Part shown: piece after piece, positions 10,821 through 21,745 of the stretch
Numbering within the stretch: the first letter of the stretch is position 1
Layout: each line of letters starts with the position of its first letter
Assembly (NCBI GenBank): GCA_024291935.2
Contig: JAGTYA010000024.1
Coordinates: 5,518,001 to 5,582,000, forward strand
DNA from: Okapia johnstoni
Lineage: Eukaryota; Chordata; Mammalia; Artiodactyla; Giraffidae
Direction: 5' to 3'
DNA: 64,000 bases
Made by a program: the position numbers and the translations under genes
Notes under the pieces: model-generated
Databases searched by the model: none
Seen by the model: the letters and a program-made list of their open reading frames with translations, nothing else
Told to the model about the DNA's origin: nothing

Positions 10821-11050
10821 TTTCTTTTTTTACTGTTTTATTTATTTATTTTAATTGGAGGAGAATTGCTTCACAATATTGCAGTGGTTTTTTTCCATAC
10901 ATCAGTATGAATCAGCCATAGGTATACATCTCTCCCCTCCATCCTGAACCCCCCTCCCACCACCCTCTCCACCATATCCCTTTAGGTTGTCACAGAGCAC
11001 CAGTTTTGGGTGCCCTGCTTCATGCATTGAACTCACACTGGTGGACATAA
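10821..11050 (-). mobile_element. Ruminant L1 (L1-BT-like) 3' end
   Basis: Antisense poly(A) ('gttttatttatttatttt') is followed by the antisense ruminant L1 3' UTR ('aattggaggagaattgcttc', 'gaatcagccataggtataca', 'tgccctgcttcatgcattga'). The copy is 5'-truncated. Confidence 0.85.
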
Positions 11051-11171
11051 CAGCACAACTGGGTAAACAGCTATAGGTCATTTCTTAGGAAAGTGTTATT
11101 TCCTGGTGGGAGCCTCAGTGCCTTGGAGCTCTAGAGTTATACCAATACCCCAGATGACCCAGAAGGCAGAG

Positions 11172-11590
11172 TGTATTAGTTATCTATTGCTGCATAACAA
11201 ATTGCCCCAAAACTCTTAGTAGCTGAAAGCAACGTTTGTCTCACATTTTCTATGGGTCAGGAATCTGGGAATGGTTCTGGCTCAAAGGTCTCTCAGGAAG
11301 TTGCAGTCAAGGTTGACCAGGCTGCAGTCAGAGGAAAAAGCAAGCTGCTCCAAGCTCACCCACATGGGTCTCTCCAAAGAGCTGCATCTTGGTGTGACAC
11401 CGGGCTACCCCCAGAGCAGCACTTGGCACGGCAGCTCCAAAGCTGAGCTAATCTCAGAAATGTCATCCCATTATTTTTGCTCTATTACATTTGTTAGGAG
11501 TGAGTCAGGAAGTCCAGCCAGCACTCGAGGGAAGTGAATACCTAGAGGCCAGGATCCCTGGAAGCCATCTCCGGGGGAGCCTACCACCTT
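11172..11590 (-). mobile_element. MLT1 (MaLR) LTR, antisense
   Basis: The start 'ttagttatctattgctgcat' plus 'aacaaattgccccaaaactc', 'gggtcaggaatctggga' and the closing 'gagtcaggaagtccagccag' is the reverse complement of an MLT1C/D-type solo LTR. Two overlapping frames here (64 and 88 codons) are LTR sequence. Confidence 0.75.
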
Positions 11591-11830
11591 GGAAGGGCGA
11601 GAGAGGGAGGAGGGGGAGTGACCTTCAGATTCACTGGGCAGGCAAAGGTTCACATTTCAGCAAGTCTGAAGAGCTGAAAAACAGCTCTTATACAGGGCAG
11701 CTGGGATGAGGAGGGCAGCAAAATCACACCCTGTCTAGGATGCCGTGCCCCAAAAGCCAAGAGTTGCAATTGAACTATTGTTGGCAGAAGTTTGAGGTGG
11801 TCAGGAAACTATAACTCAGATTGGGACCTG

Positions 11831-12230
11831 AGCCCACAGTGTTTTAATTGAGATCACATACCTGGTCTCAAGACTTAATGCAGCTCAGGTTCTTGACGTC
11901 TCATTACAGAAAGAAATCAGTGCAAGACAAAATGATAGGTAAGAAGCAGATGTACTTAGAGAGAAACATACGCCACAGACAGAGTGTGTGGGGGCCATCT
12001 CAGAAGGTGAGAGTGGGATCAGGGTGTGGGGTTATCAGTTTTTATTGAAGTAGGCAATTTCATAGGCTAATGAATACGAGGAGTATTCTAGCTATTAATA
12101 TTTGAGAAAAGGGTGGGAATTTCTAAGAATTGAGCCACTTTTTGACCTTTATTATCAGCCCTGGAACTGTCATGAGCTGGTGTCAGTACCTGTGTGGTCT
12201 TTCCTCCCAATTGTGTTTTCATTTCCTCAA
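11831..12230. repeat. LTR-like unclassified repeat
   Basis: 'agaagcagatgtacttagag', 'gccatctcagaaggtgagag' and 'ggcaatttcataggctaatg' sound like a dispersed LTR, but I cannot assign the family or its ends. 11591-11830 to its left is unique sequence. Confidence 0.3.
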
Positions 12231-14256
12231 CAGTAACTTTTGAAGAGCAAAACTTTTAAATTTTGGTGAAGTACATTTTATCACCGTTTCTATTAGTGCT
12301 ATTTTTGTGTGTGCTATCTACCTTTCTCACTCCAAAGTCTCAAATATATTATTCATTTTTTTTAATTTATAGATTTATAGTGTTAGCGTTTAAGTCTAGG
12401 ATCCACCTGAGTTAATTTTTGAGTATGGTACAGTGTTAAGTAGGAGTCTGGGTTTACTGTTTTTCTGTATGGATATTCAATTGGTACAGCATCCTTTGTT
12501 GAATGCACTATTCTTTTTACCATTGAATTACATTATAATCATTGCCTGAAATGGATTGATTATTTGTATGGGTCTAATTTTGATGTTTCTATTCTATTCC
12601 ACTGGTCTACTTTTCCATTCTTATACTGTCTTGGCTGTAATAGTGTTAAAGTTAGTTTTGAAATCAAGCAGCGTGTTTCCTTTAAGTTGGATCATTCTTT
12701 TTGAAGAGTTTTTTTGTTTGTTTTTTGGGTTTTTTTAGGCTTTATAGGTCCTTTACAGTTCTGTATATCTTTCAAAACTAGCTTATTCTAAAAGTGGGAT
12801 GTTTAGATTGAATCTGTGGATTAAGTTTTTAAGGATTCCCTTCTTAACAGTACTGATTCTCTCAATCCATGTATATGATATGTCTTTCCATTTATGTGAG
12901 TCTTCTCTAATCTCTCTGCTCTGTTCTACAGATTTCAGCATCAGAGTCTTGCACATTTAAAACTAATATTTCTGGGTGTTCATTATTTGGAATTGCTTTT
13001 TTAAAGTTTCATTTAACCATTTTTTGTTGCTACTATATCAGTTGAACTGTGTACATTCACTGTAACTTGCAACCTTGTTAAATTCTGTTATTATTTCTTG
13101 TTAGTTTTCTGTAGATTCCTTGGGATTTCTTATAAAAACAATTATGTTGTTTCTGAATGAGAATTTTATTTTATACTTTCTAAACTTTAAACCTTTTATT
13201 TCTTTCTTGCTTTATTAAAGTGACTAGAGCCTCTTGCAAAACATTGTTTATAAATGGCTTAAATTAACATCCTGGAATAGCTCCTGATAAGAGTGATGTA
13301 TTCAGTCTTTAATTACTAAGAATAATGTTATAGATTTTTTATAGGTGTCTTTCATAAGATTAAGAAAATTCTCTAGTGTTATTAGTTTATAGAGAGGTTT
13401 TTCCTAAAAGGATATTGAATTTATCAAATATATTTTCAACATCTCTTAAGATGATCCTATTTTTCCCCTTTATTCTGTTAATGTGATAAATTAATTTGCT
13501 TGATTTTCAAATATTGAACTTACCTTGAATTCTTGAGATAAACTCAATTTGGTCATGATTCATTATCTTTTTCATATATTTCTCAATTCAATTTGCTACT
13601 GTTTGATATTTTCATATCAATATTATTGTGCTACATTGATTTCTTATCTTTTTTCCCTAATGTCCTTTTCAAGTTCTGTATCAAGGTTATGATGGCCTCA
13701 TACAAGTTGGGAAGTGTTCCCTCTTCAATTTTCTGAAAGAATATGTGTAAAATTAGTATAATTTTTTTTCCTAAATGTTAGCAAAAATTCAAAAGTGAAG
13801 CCATTCGAGTCTGGAGCTTTCATTGTAAAAAAGTTTTCTATTATAAATTCCATTTCTTTAATAGATGTAGGGCTATTCAATGTCTCTGTTTCTTCTTCTG
13901 TTAGTTTTGATAAGTTGTGTTTTTAAGAAATTTGCCCAGTTCATTGAAGTTGTTGAATTTATCTGCATAAAATGGTAATATTCTCTTATTACCAAAAAAT
14001 GGTAATACTCTCTTATTACCATTTTAAGGAGTCTACTATCTTAGTGATGCCCCCTTTACCATTGCTGATGTTAAAAACTTTTAGTTTCTCCTCTTTTTTT
14101 CCCAGCTAAGAGATTATTAACGTTATTAATTTTTTTAGAGAATCTGTTTCTGGTTCTTTTGGTATTTTGAATTGCTTGTCTGTGTTCTATTATACTGGTT
14201 TCTGTTCTTTTCCTAGCTTCTTAAGATACTTAGATCATTGATTTTAAATGTCTTCT
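12231..14256 (-). mobile_element. L1M LINE ORF2, antisense, part 1
   Basis: Antisense L1 ORF2 phrases run in order: 'ctgtatggatattcaattgg', 'tctattctattccactggtc', 'gatttcagcatcagagtctt' and 'ttttctgtagattccttggg', with an AT-rich, stop-filled frame. The element is interrupted by an L1-BT tail (14257-14372) and a BovB (14439-15784) and resumes at 15785-16140. Confidence 0.8.
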
Positions 14257-14372
14257 GGAAGGGGAAAACATGTACACCCATGGTGGATTCATGTCAAAAC
14301 AAATACAATATTGTAAAGTTAAGAAATAGATAAATAAACTAATTTAAAATTTAAAAAAATAAAATAAAAAAT
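14257..14372 (+). mobile_element. Ruminant L1 (L1-BT-like) 3' tail inserted in L1M
   Basis: 'acatgtacacccatggtgga', 'acaaatacaatattgtaaag' and an A-rich tail make up a very short 5'-truncated insertion. Flanks aaatgtcttct (14246-14256) and aaacgtcttct (14373-14383) are an 11-bp target-site duplication with one mismatch. Confidence 0.88.
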
Positions 14373-14438
14373 AAACGTCTTCTTTTCTAACATAAGAATT
14401 TTAAACTCTTATAATTCACTCTCAGTACTCTTTTAGTT

Positions 14439-15784
14439 CAGTTAAGTTCAGTCACTCAGTCGTGTCCAACTCTTTCCGACCCCATGAATCGCAGCACGCC
14501 AGGCCTCCCTGTCCATCACCAACTCCCAGAGTTTACCCAAACTCATGTCCTTCGAGTCGGTGATGCCATTGAGCCATCTCATCCTCTGTTGTCCCCTTTT
14601 CCTCCTGCCCCCAATCCTTCCCAGCCTCAGGGTCTTTTCCAATGAGTCACCTCTCCGCATGAGGTGGCCAAAGTACTGGAGTTTCAGCTTCAACATCAGT
14701 CCTTCCAATGAACACCCAGGACTGATCTCCTTTAGGATGGACTGGTTGGATCTCCTTGCTGTCCAAGGGACTCTCAAGAGTTTTCTCCAACACCACAGTT
14801 CAAAAGCATCAATTCTTTGGTGCTCAGCTTTCTTCACAGTCCAACTCTCACATCCATACATGGCTAGATGGACCTTTTTTGGCAAAGTAATGTCTCTGCT
14901 TTTTAATATGCTGTCTAGGTTGGTCATAACTTTCCTTCCCAATCCCAAAGAACTTTCCAATCCCAAAGAAAGGCAATGCCAAAAAATGCTCAAACTACTG
15001 CACAATTGCACTCGTCTCACACGCTAGTAAAGTAATGCTCAAAATTCTCCAAGCCAGGCTTCATCAATACATGAACCGTGAACTTCCAGATGTTCAAGCT
15101 GGTTTTAGAAAAGGCAGAGGAACCAGAGATCAAATTGCCAACATACGCTGGATCACCGAAAAAGCAAGAGACTTCCAGAAGAACATCTATTTCTGCTTTA
15201 TTGACTATGCCAAAGCCTTTGACTGTGTGGATCACAATAAACTGCGGAAAATTCTTAAAGAGATGGGACTACCAGACCACCTGACCTGTCTCTTGAGAAA
15301 CCTGTATGCAGGTCAGGAAGCAACAGTTAGAACTGGACATGGAACAACAGACTGGTTCCAAATAGGGAAAGGAGTACATCAAGGCTGTATACTGTCACCC
15401 TGCTTATTTAACTTCTATGCAGAGTACATCATGAGAAATGCTGGGCTGCAAGAAGCACAAGCTGGAATCAAGATTGCCAGGAGAAATATCAATAACCTCA
15501 GATATCCAGATGACACCACCCTTATGGCAGAAAGTGAAGAGGAACTAAAAAGCCTCTTGATGAAAGTGAAAGAGGAGAGTGAAAAAGTTGGCTTAAAGCT
15601 CAACGTTCAGAAAACGAAGGTCATGGCATCTGGCCCCATCACTTCATGGGAACTAGATGGGGAAACAGTGGAAACTGTGTCAGACTTTATTTTTTGGGGG
15701 GCTCCAAAATCACTGCTGATGGTGATTGCAGCCATGAAATTAAAAGACGCTTACTCCTTGGAAGGAAAATTATGACCAACCTAG
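14439..15784 (-). mobile_element. BovB LINE with 5' inversion
   Basis: The 3' segment (14439 to about 14940) is antisense and ends in the BovB 3' tail. The 5' segment (about 14941-15784) is sense. Both end within the same BovB stretch: ggaaggaaa..ttatgaccaa.. occurs at 14912-14938 (antisense) and 15760-15785 (sense). The whole is flanked by the perfect 12-mer actcttttagtt at 14427-14438 and 15785-15796. One integration event with an inverted 5' segment, the product expected of twin priming, explains this. Confidence 0.9.
15035..15775 (+). pseudogene. BovB reverse transcriptase fragment, longest open frame
   Basis: This 246-codon frame lies in the inverted 5' segment of the BovB. It carries RT motif A (F-I-D-Y-A-K-A-F-D, about residues 53-62), motif B (Q-G-C-I-L-S-P, about residues 111-117), and a motif C box that reads Y-P-D-D (15503-15514) in place of Y-A-D-D. 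Near the end, a T6G6 run (about 15690-15701) shifts the frame relative to the T4G6 copy at 7257-7265, so the last 30 or so residues are out of frame. It lacks the endonuclease and much of the C-terminus and cannot be an active enzyme. Confidence 0.88.
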
Positions 15785-16140
15785 ACTCTTTTAGTTACAT
15801 CCCACAAATTTTGTGATGTTACTATTTTCTTATAACTCAGTTTAAAATAGTTTTTATCTTTCTTGTGATTTCTTCATTGACCCACAGGTTGTTTAGGCAT
15901 GTGTTGCTGAATTTCTAAATGTATGTGAGGTTTCCATATGCAATGTTGTTATTAACTCCTAGTTTAATTCCCTTCTAATGAATAAAAATACTCTCCATGA
16001 TCTCAATTCTTTTGAACTGATGATATGTGCTTTATAGTCCAGCACATTATCTCTTTTGGTGAATATTCCATGTGCACTTGGAAAGAATGTGTAATCTGCA
16101 ATTGTTGAATATAGCCTTCTATTCACATAATTAGTTCAAG
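15785..16140 (-). mobile_element. L1M LINE ORF2, antisense, part 2
   Basis: 'catcccacaaattttgtgat', 'cttcattgacccacaggttg' and 'ccatgtgcacttggaaagaa' continue the antisense L1M that breaks at the BovB insertion. Confidence 0.8.
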
Positions 16141-16269
16141 AGCAAAAGCTGGAAAGCTTAGACCCCAAAAGTTCAGCCCTCCTGAGCCTGCCATTGCCTA
16201 TCACTCAGTGAACATCTCCTCCAAAGCCACAAGATGGGAAAAACGGGGCTTCTTTACTGGCCTGAGCAA

Positions 16270-17060
16270 GTGGCAGATACAGACCAACATGGGGACCTGG
16301 ACACAGACACACACAGCCACTTAGAGCAAGAAATAGAGAGGCATCCCTTATAGAGAGAAGTACAGAAACCGATAAATATTTCAACAGGACCCATGAACCG
16401 ACACTCTGCAGACACACACATTCAGAGGGTCAAAGCCACAGAGAGACAGACATGGGTACTCAAACTCACACACAGATAATCAGAAACATCCAGCCACACA
16501 CACATAAGCACTACACCATCTGGGCTCAGGTAAACCCTCAGACTCAAACCTACTGACACAGACATAGATATGCACATTGACAAAACCTGGTGACAAAATA
16601 GAAACACAAAGACCCAGATGTCAGAAATAGACACAGAGCAGAAACACAGACACACAAGTGCACACTCGTTTATAGACCCAGAAATGGATGCTAAAAGAGA
16701 CACAGCTCTGCAACCACAGAGAACCTGCCTATAGAACACTCAGAAACATACTCACAACAGACAGATAATAGAAACACAGGCACAGGGAAGAAAGCGTGAG
16801 CACAGAAAGATACACAAATGAATGTGGGTGCATGGACACACACAAACACACCTACACATGATCATGAACTCCCAGACACACCTAGGCCCAGGATCCCATA
16901 CCACACATGCAAGTACATGCATGTCCACACAATGGGCCAGGCACAGACACACACAGGGACATGCACTCAGCTCTGCCATAGGCCCATGGACCATAAATTC
17001 ATGCACACGCAGACATGCAGACTCCAATGCAGGTCTCCACCCAGACACAGAGTCAGTCTC
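16270..17060. repeat. degenerate A/C-rich (ACACAG-like) tract
   Basis: Nearly 800 bp are dominated by CACA, ACAGAC, ACAC and ACACATG motifs with few T on the plus strand, interleaved with more complex sequence. Open frames of 70-105 codons appear on both strands because the composition is poor in stop triplets. They are Cys/Val/Leu-rich or His/Thr-rich and have no domain. I read it as a decayed microsatellite-like expansion. 16141-16269 to the left is unique. Confidence 0.65.
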
Positions 17061-17548
17061 AGGCCGTGGAATCCCCGGGGCAAGGTAGGGATCTAGACAA
17101 GCAGAGGCATTACTGGTGGGATAAGGGAGAACCCTGGCCTGGTGGGTTTAGAATGAAATGAGCAGCTGTCCAGCCCTGACCTGGCCTCTGAGTGGGACTG
17201 ACCTGAGGTTGAGACTGGTCATCTGGGGCTCCCTTGAGTGTACCCAGAGAACCCTGTGTGGTCTGGGCTCTCAGCGAAGAGGAACCCTCCGCCATTCAGG
17301 TGGAGTGACCACACTCACAGCCCCACAGTGCTCTGCTCACTCTCCTGACCACAGGCCACTCCCAGCTCTGCCTCCCCTAACCAGCCTTGGCCATTGCTCC
17401 CACCAATCCCCCACCATTGCTCTCTGACCCATCACTCTGGCTGATTTCTTCATGGCCCTCACACATATATGTTTATTTGATTATTGTCTCCCCACAACTT
17501 TGAGCACAGGGGCAGTGCCCAGTGTCCAGAATCATGTTTGACACCGAG
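17061..17548. other. unique GC-rich stretch
   Basis: I see no gene or repeat, apart from possible L2 or MIR traces near 17490-17545 ('gagcacaggggcagtgccca'). Confidence 0.4.
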
Positions 17549-18027
17549 CAGGTCCGTCTAGTCAAGGCTATGGTTTTTCCAGTGGTCATGTATGGATGTG
17601 AGAGTTGGACAGTGAAGAAAGCTGAGAACCGAAGAATTGATGCTTTTGAACTGTGGTGTTGGAGAAGACTGTTGAGAGTCCCTTGGACAGCAAGGAGATC
17701 CAACCAGTCCATCCTAAAGGAAATAAGTCCTGAATATTCATTGGAAGGACTGATGCTGAAGCTGAAACTCCAATACTTTGGCCACCTGATGCGAAGAGCT
17801 GACTCATTGGAAAAGACCCTGATGCTGGGAAAGATTGAAGGTGGGAGGAGAAGGGGACGACAGAGGATGAGATGGTTGGATGGCATCACCGACTCAACGG
17901 ACATGAGTTTGAGTAAACTCTGTGAGTTGGTGATGGACAGGGAGGCCTGGCATGCTGCAGTCCATGGAGTCACAAAGAGTCACACACGACTGAACAACTG
18001 AACTGAACTGACTGACTGACTGACTGA
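17549..18027 (+). mobile_element. BovB LINE 3' end
   Basis: This sense copy starts within the C-terminal part of ORF2 ('gtctagtcaaggctatggtt') and runs to the (ACTG)n tail 'gaactgactgactgactgac'. A 159-codon frame (17522-18001) is open through the BovB C-terminal region and is one of the best preserved pieces in the window, but the RT core is absent. Confidence 0.92.
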
Positions 18028-18570
18028 GGGACTCAGAATTGTTCCTAGTTGGCTGAAGGAGTGAATATGCAGGTCTTCACTGCAGCTGTGCATTTACACT
18101 CAGCCATGGCTCAGGCATCCAGCAGCTTTGGTGAACTGGAACCATACATAAAATTCTAAACACCTTGAAGCTACTCAGGGTTATGTTCCAAGGAACAATG
18201 ATAATAGCGAGCATTATCAATTATTGCTAGTTTCATCAGAAGTGCTCTCCCTCCATGTTCTCACCCACAGAGCAGAAATTCCTATAGCAGACACACCCTA
18301 TGATCTAGTTCCTCTGCAGCAGGACATTGGAGGGGTGGGGGGACTGCTAGAACAGAAACACCGACACCTGCAAGAAGAAACACGTGGAGCCTGGAAAATC
18401 CTGGAAAGCAGACTGGAGAATGCTTGGGAGAGCAGGCTGGGCCTAAGAGCAGGGCAAAGGTCTCTTGGGACATCCCGGGGTTAGAACACACGAAGGGCCA
18501 GAGGAGGATGCTAGGCCATGGAGCAAACTTAAAGTGTGCTCCACAATCCATGTTCTATAACTGCAGGGGC
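18028..18570. other. unique stretch
   Basis: An 86-codon frame on the plus strand (18224-18484) overlaps an 89-codon frame on the minus strand. Neither has recognisable features. Confidence 0.4.
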
Positions 18571-18990
18571 CAGGCTCTGAAATGCATTTTATAGATCGTT
18601 TTTTATAACCCACTTTGCTTTAGTGCAGAAAAATAACAAAAGAAACAAGAAATCACTTGTCATTTTACTGCAGAGGTGCCCCCATTTTGCACTTGTGGTA
18701 GAGGCAGCTGTTGATTCTCTGCTCTATCCTCATGTCATCAAATATGCTTCAGAGTCATGATTGTTATTGGCTGCATAATATTCCATCCTGTGGGTACCCA
18801 ATAGATTTACCTGTCGGTTTCCCTCTTGGGTTGTTTCCAATTGTCAACTGTCATTTTTAACCTTACAATGATCATCCTTATTAGTAAAACCTGGATACTC
18901 AGTCTTCACTGTGTTTCCTGATGGTAGAATCACTGGGGTGGGAAATGTTAAGTGTTGTTAAGGTTGATGATCCATGGTGTGGGTGGAATT
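18571..18990. repeat. ancient L1-like 3' UTR remnant
   Basis: 'ttattggctgcataatattc', 'gttgtttccaattgtcaact' and 'gaatcactggggtgggaaat' resemble the same old repeat seen at 9965-10450. Confidence 0.5.
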
Positions 18991-19290
18991 GATATACTCA
19001 TAAGCTGAGCATCAGGGAATTTTCACATTTTAGATGTTAAAGTAACCTAACAATGGAAGGCAAATAGTTAAGACTCTGTGATTTAGAAGACCCAGTGAGT
19101 TTGAGACCTTTTTCCTGGACTGTTAGCAACTAGTAACCAGGATCCTGGGTGGTTAAACTTCTGCATGTGGGCATGTGTATATGCATGAGTGTGTGTGTGC
19201 ACATGTATGTGTGTGTCCAACACCCCTCCCAGGTGCATGGTGCATTTCTTATCCATCATTTCACTAGTACTATCCAACCCTCTGTGAAGT
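18991..19290. other. unique stretch with a TG-rich run
   Basis: A mixed (TG)n/(ATGTGTG) run lies near 19166-19218. Nothing else is recognised. Confidence 0.5.
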
Positions 19291-19300
19291 ATACAGAGTA

Positions 19301-19634
19301 TGCTGTGCTGTGCTTAGTTGCTCAGTTGTGTCCAAGTCTTTGTGACCTCATGGACTGTAGCTTGCCAGGCTCCTCTGTCCATGGGATTCTCTAGGCAAGA
19401 ATACTAGAGTGGGATGCCATTCTCTTCTCCAGGGGATCTTCCCAACCCAGGGATTGAACCCAGGTCTTCTGTATTACAGGAAGATTCTTTACCATCTGAG
19501 CCACCAAAGAAGCCCAAGAATACTGGATAAGGCAGCCCATCCCTTCTCCAGGGGATCTTCCCCACACAGGAATTGAAACGGGGTCTCCTGCATTGCAGGT
19601 GGATTCTTTACCAGCTGAGCTACCAGGGAATTCC
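19301..19634 (-). mobile_element. Bov-tA SINE with duplicated head
   Basis: Antisense copy with two tandem head units: 'caggggatcttcccaaccc' to 'accatctgagccacc', then a second 'ccaggggatcttccccacac' to 'ccagctgagctaccaggga'. Exact 10-bp flanks atacagagta at 19291-19300 and 19635-19644 show one insertion. Confidence 0.92.
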
Positions 19635-19639
19635 ATACA

Positions 19640-19930
19640 GAGTAGAGTGTTCTAGAGAGTTTGTCATACAGATGACAAAACTGAAGCACAGAGGTTGTAT
19701 ATCATATAAGAGAGAAGAGCATGAGCTTTGGGGGCCAACACCTGGATTTGAATCCTGTCCTGCCTCTGGGTGAGCTGAGCCTGTATCTTTCCCCATATCT
19801 CTGAGCTTGCCCTCTTGTGTATAGAATGGACACAGAAACACTGTTGTAAAGATAAAGTGAGAGGTTGGATGGAAGCTTCTGGCACAAGGTGGGCTTATAG
19901 CAGGGCATCAAGTAATGGGAGCTGTGGTCC
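19640..19930. repeat. MIR SINE remnants (two, opposite strands)
   Basis: 'acagatgacaaaactgaagc' (about 19670) is antisense MIR. 'agagcatgagctttgggggc' and 'tttgaatcctgtcctgcctc' (about 19708-19770) with 'cccatatctctgagcttgcc' is a sense MIR. Confidence 0.65.
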
Positions 19931-20984
19931 TTGTTAGAAAAACATCTTTCCCCAAGTCCCAGAGGCAAGATGTGGACCCCTGTCTCCTTGGACCTTTGGA
20001 CCACACACCTGAGGAGGAGAAAGCTTAGAAAACTCTATATATGAGGTTTTCTGTGCTGGGCCCCCAGAGGCTCAGCTTGCTGCCTATGATAGGAGACAGC
20101 TTCCCTGCCTAAGCCAACTTTTAATATAATACAGCCCAATAAGGTCAATGGTGGTAGCCTTGTGGCCCATTAAGACTGGAAGATAGTTTTCCATGTTGAG
20201 TTGAGCCTCAGCCTGTCTCAATGTCCTCCCAGCCTGGTACTTGATGTCCTGCATTCCCCCAGATTTTGGGCCAGGGGGACCAAACAGAAACTGCTTATGG
20301 AAGGAAGAGAAGATTCCTTCTCCACCCTGGTCTCTGGGAAAGTATTCCAGCTGTCTGCCCAGGCCATGCAGGATAATGGACAGCCTTTCTTTCATGCTCT
20401 CCGGGAGATGAACTCTTCCTTAATCTGCTGCAGTGTCATTAAATCAGAAAACATTTGCTTGTGGGGCTCCTGATGGCCTTTAGAAACTGCAACTTAAACA
20501 TCAACCAGGTCTTAATCCTTCCCTTCCCAGCACAGACCCAGGTCTCTGACCGACGAGTCGGATCACTGGCCTTGACTCCCAGGGAGACTCTGGGTCCTGT
20601 TTCCAGCTCTTCTCGGTCCAGTGAGAGAGTGGGTGTGAGGGCAGAGGGAGAACGAAGGGAGAAGGGAACCCTCAACCCCTGAGTCACTCAGTTCAGGTGT
20701 TTGTACTCAGAGGACCCTCCCCCAGACTGGGTAGAGAGCAGAGCACTGGCGGGGGGTGGGGAGTCCTTGTTGGGGGTTGGGTGACTTTGGGACACTCCCT
20801 TAACCTCTCTGCTGGATTCCTACAGGGCAGAGGGGCTGTCCACACCCCCACCCAGGTCCCTACTCCTTGCTGGGACCACATGTCACAGGTGATGAGGGGG
20901 GGAGGCCACCCCTGGGGACAGTAGGTTACCTGAATGAGCTGACTCAGGAGAGAAAACCCTTTTACCAAGAATCCCTTAGCAGAC
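19931..20984. other. unique GC-rich stretch
   Basis: No known repeat is seen. The minus strand carries the unexplained 103-codon frame listed separately. 20697-20930 is G-rich with T-poor frames on both strands. Confidence 0.45.
20084..20395 (-). other. unassigned 103-codon open frame in unique DNA
   Basis: On the minus strand this frame opens with M-K-E-R-L-S-I-I-L-H and ends at a TAG near 20084. Its composition is mixed and soluble-protein-like (amphipathic L/Q/E stretch R-Q-A-E-A-Q-L-N-M-E-N-Y-L), unlike the low-complexity frames around it, and no transposon consensus covers it. I do not recognise the family. There is no clear signal peptide, promoter or splice pattern, and another minus-strand frame is closed by a stop upstream. 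It may be an exon or pseudogene remnant, or simply chance. Confidence 0.15.
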
Positions 20985-21215
20985 CAGCACTGTGCCAGGA
21001 TCCTCCAGCTTTACACAAACACACATACACAATATCCGGTGCCAGTCACACAACAGCCTTGTGAGGATGGAGTGTGGTTACCCTCACTTCACAGCTGACA
21101 ATACTGAGGCCCCAAGCGCTGGAGTGACCTTGCCCAAGGGCACACCAAAAGCAGGTTGTGCAAAGTCTATCTGATTCCAAAACCCAAACTCTTACCCATC
21201 ACACCACTGGCAGGA
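20985..21215 (-). repeat. MIR SINE remnant
   Basis: 'actgtgccaggatcctccag', 'cacaacagccttgtgaggat', 'atactgaggccccaagcg' and 'gtgaccttgcccaagggcac' are in antisense MIR order. Confidence 0.75.
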
Positions 21216-21639
21216 GTGCACAGGAGAGAGGTCTCACCTTGACCCTCCCCTCCCCCCTCCCTGCTTTTGCACAAACAGTCCCCTGCTCCTCGCACACCTT
21301 CCCTCCTCTATCCAAGCACCACCCAGCCCAAGGCCTGCCTCTTCCAGGAAGTCCTCCCTGAAGACCGACAGCCAAACCCCCAATGCCTCCACCCACCTGG
21401 CTCTCTGGTTGTTCAGTTTCCCATCGTCATTTTAGATGTTGGTTCCATGAGGCCCAGACACAGACATTAGCTCATTTCATCATCTCACTAGGTTAATCGA
21501 TATTTACTGGAAGTTGACTTGGAGCCAGGTGCTGCAGGGCCACAGAGGGGATGGGAACAAAATCCACTGAGCTCCTGTGGATCCCCCTGCCATCATGCCC
21601 GGGGGAGCCCAGGTGGGTTCCCCGTAGGCCCCTCACCCT
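21216..21639. other. unique stretch with MIR traces
   Basis: 'gcccagacacagacattagc' and 'ggagccaggtgctgcagggc' near 21450-21540 may be fragments of a MIR. No gene is seen. Confidence 0.4.
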
Positions 21640-21745
21640 ATTGATATGGAACCTAAGGCCCAGAGATTGGGGTGGGGAGCTGCCCAGGTCCCACAGTGAG
21701 TCAGCGGCTAGGATTCAAAACCGCCAGGCTCCAGATCCACCCCAC
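21640..21745 (-). repeat. MIR SINE remnant
   Basis: 'ggaacctaaggcccagagat', 'cccaggtcccacagtgagtc' and 'aggattcaaaaccgcc' are antisense MIR core and head. Confidence 0.65.

Noticed and set aside
16205..17096. Several 70-105-codon frames on both strands
   Set aside because: They follow from the stop-poor A/C-rich composition and read as Cys/Val or His/Thr-rich low-complexity peptides.
18001..18027. Short tandem ACTG units that could suggest a CRISPR-like or satellite array
   Set aside because: They are the normal 3' tail of BovB.
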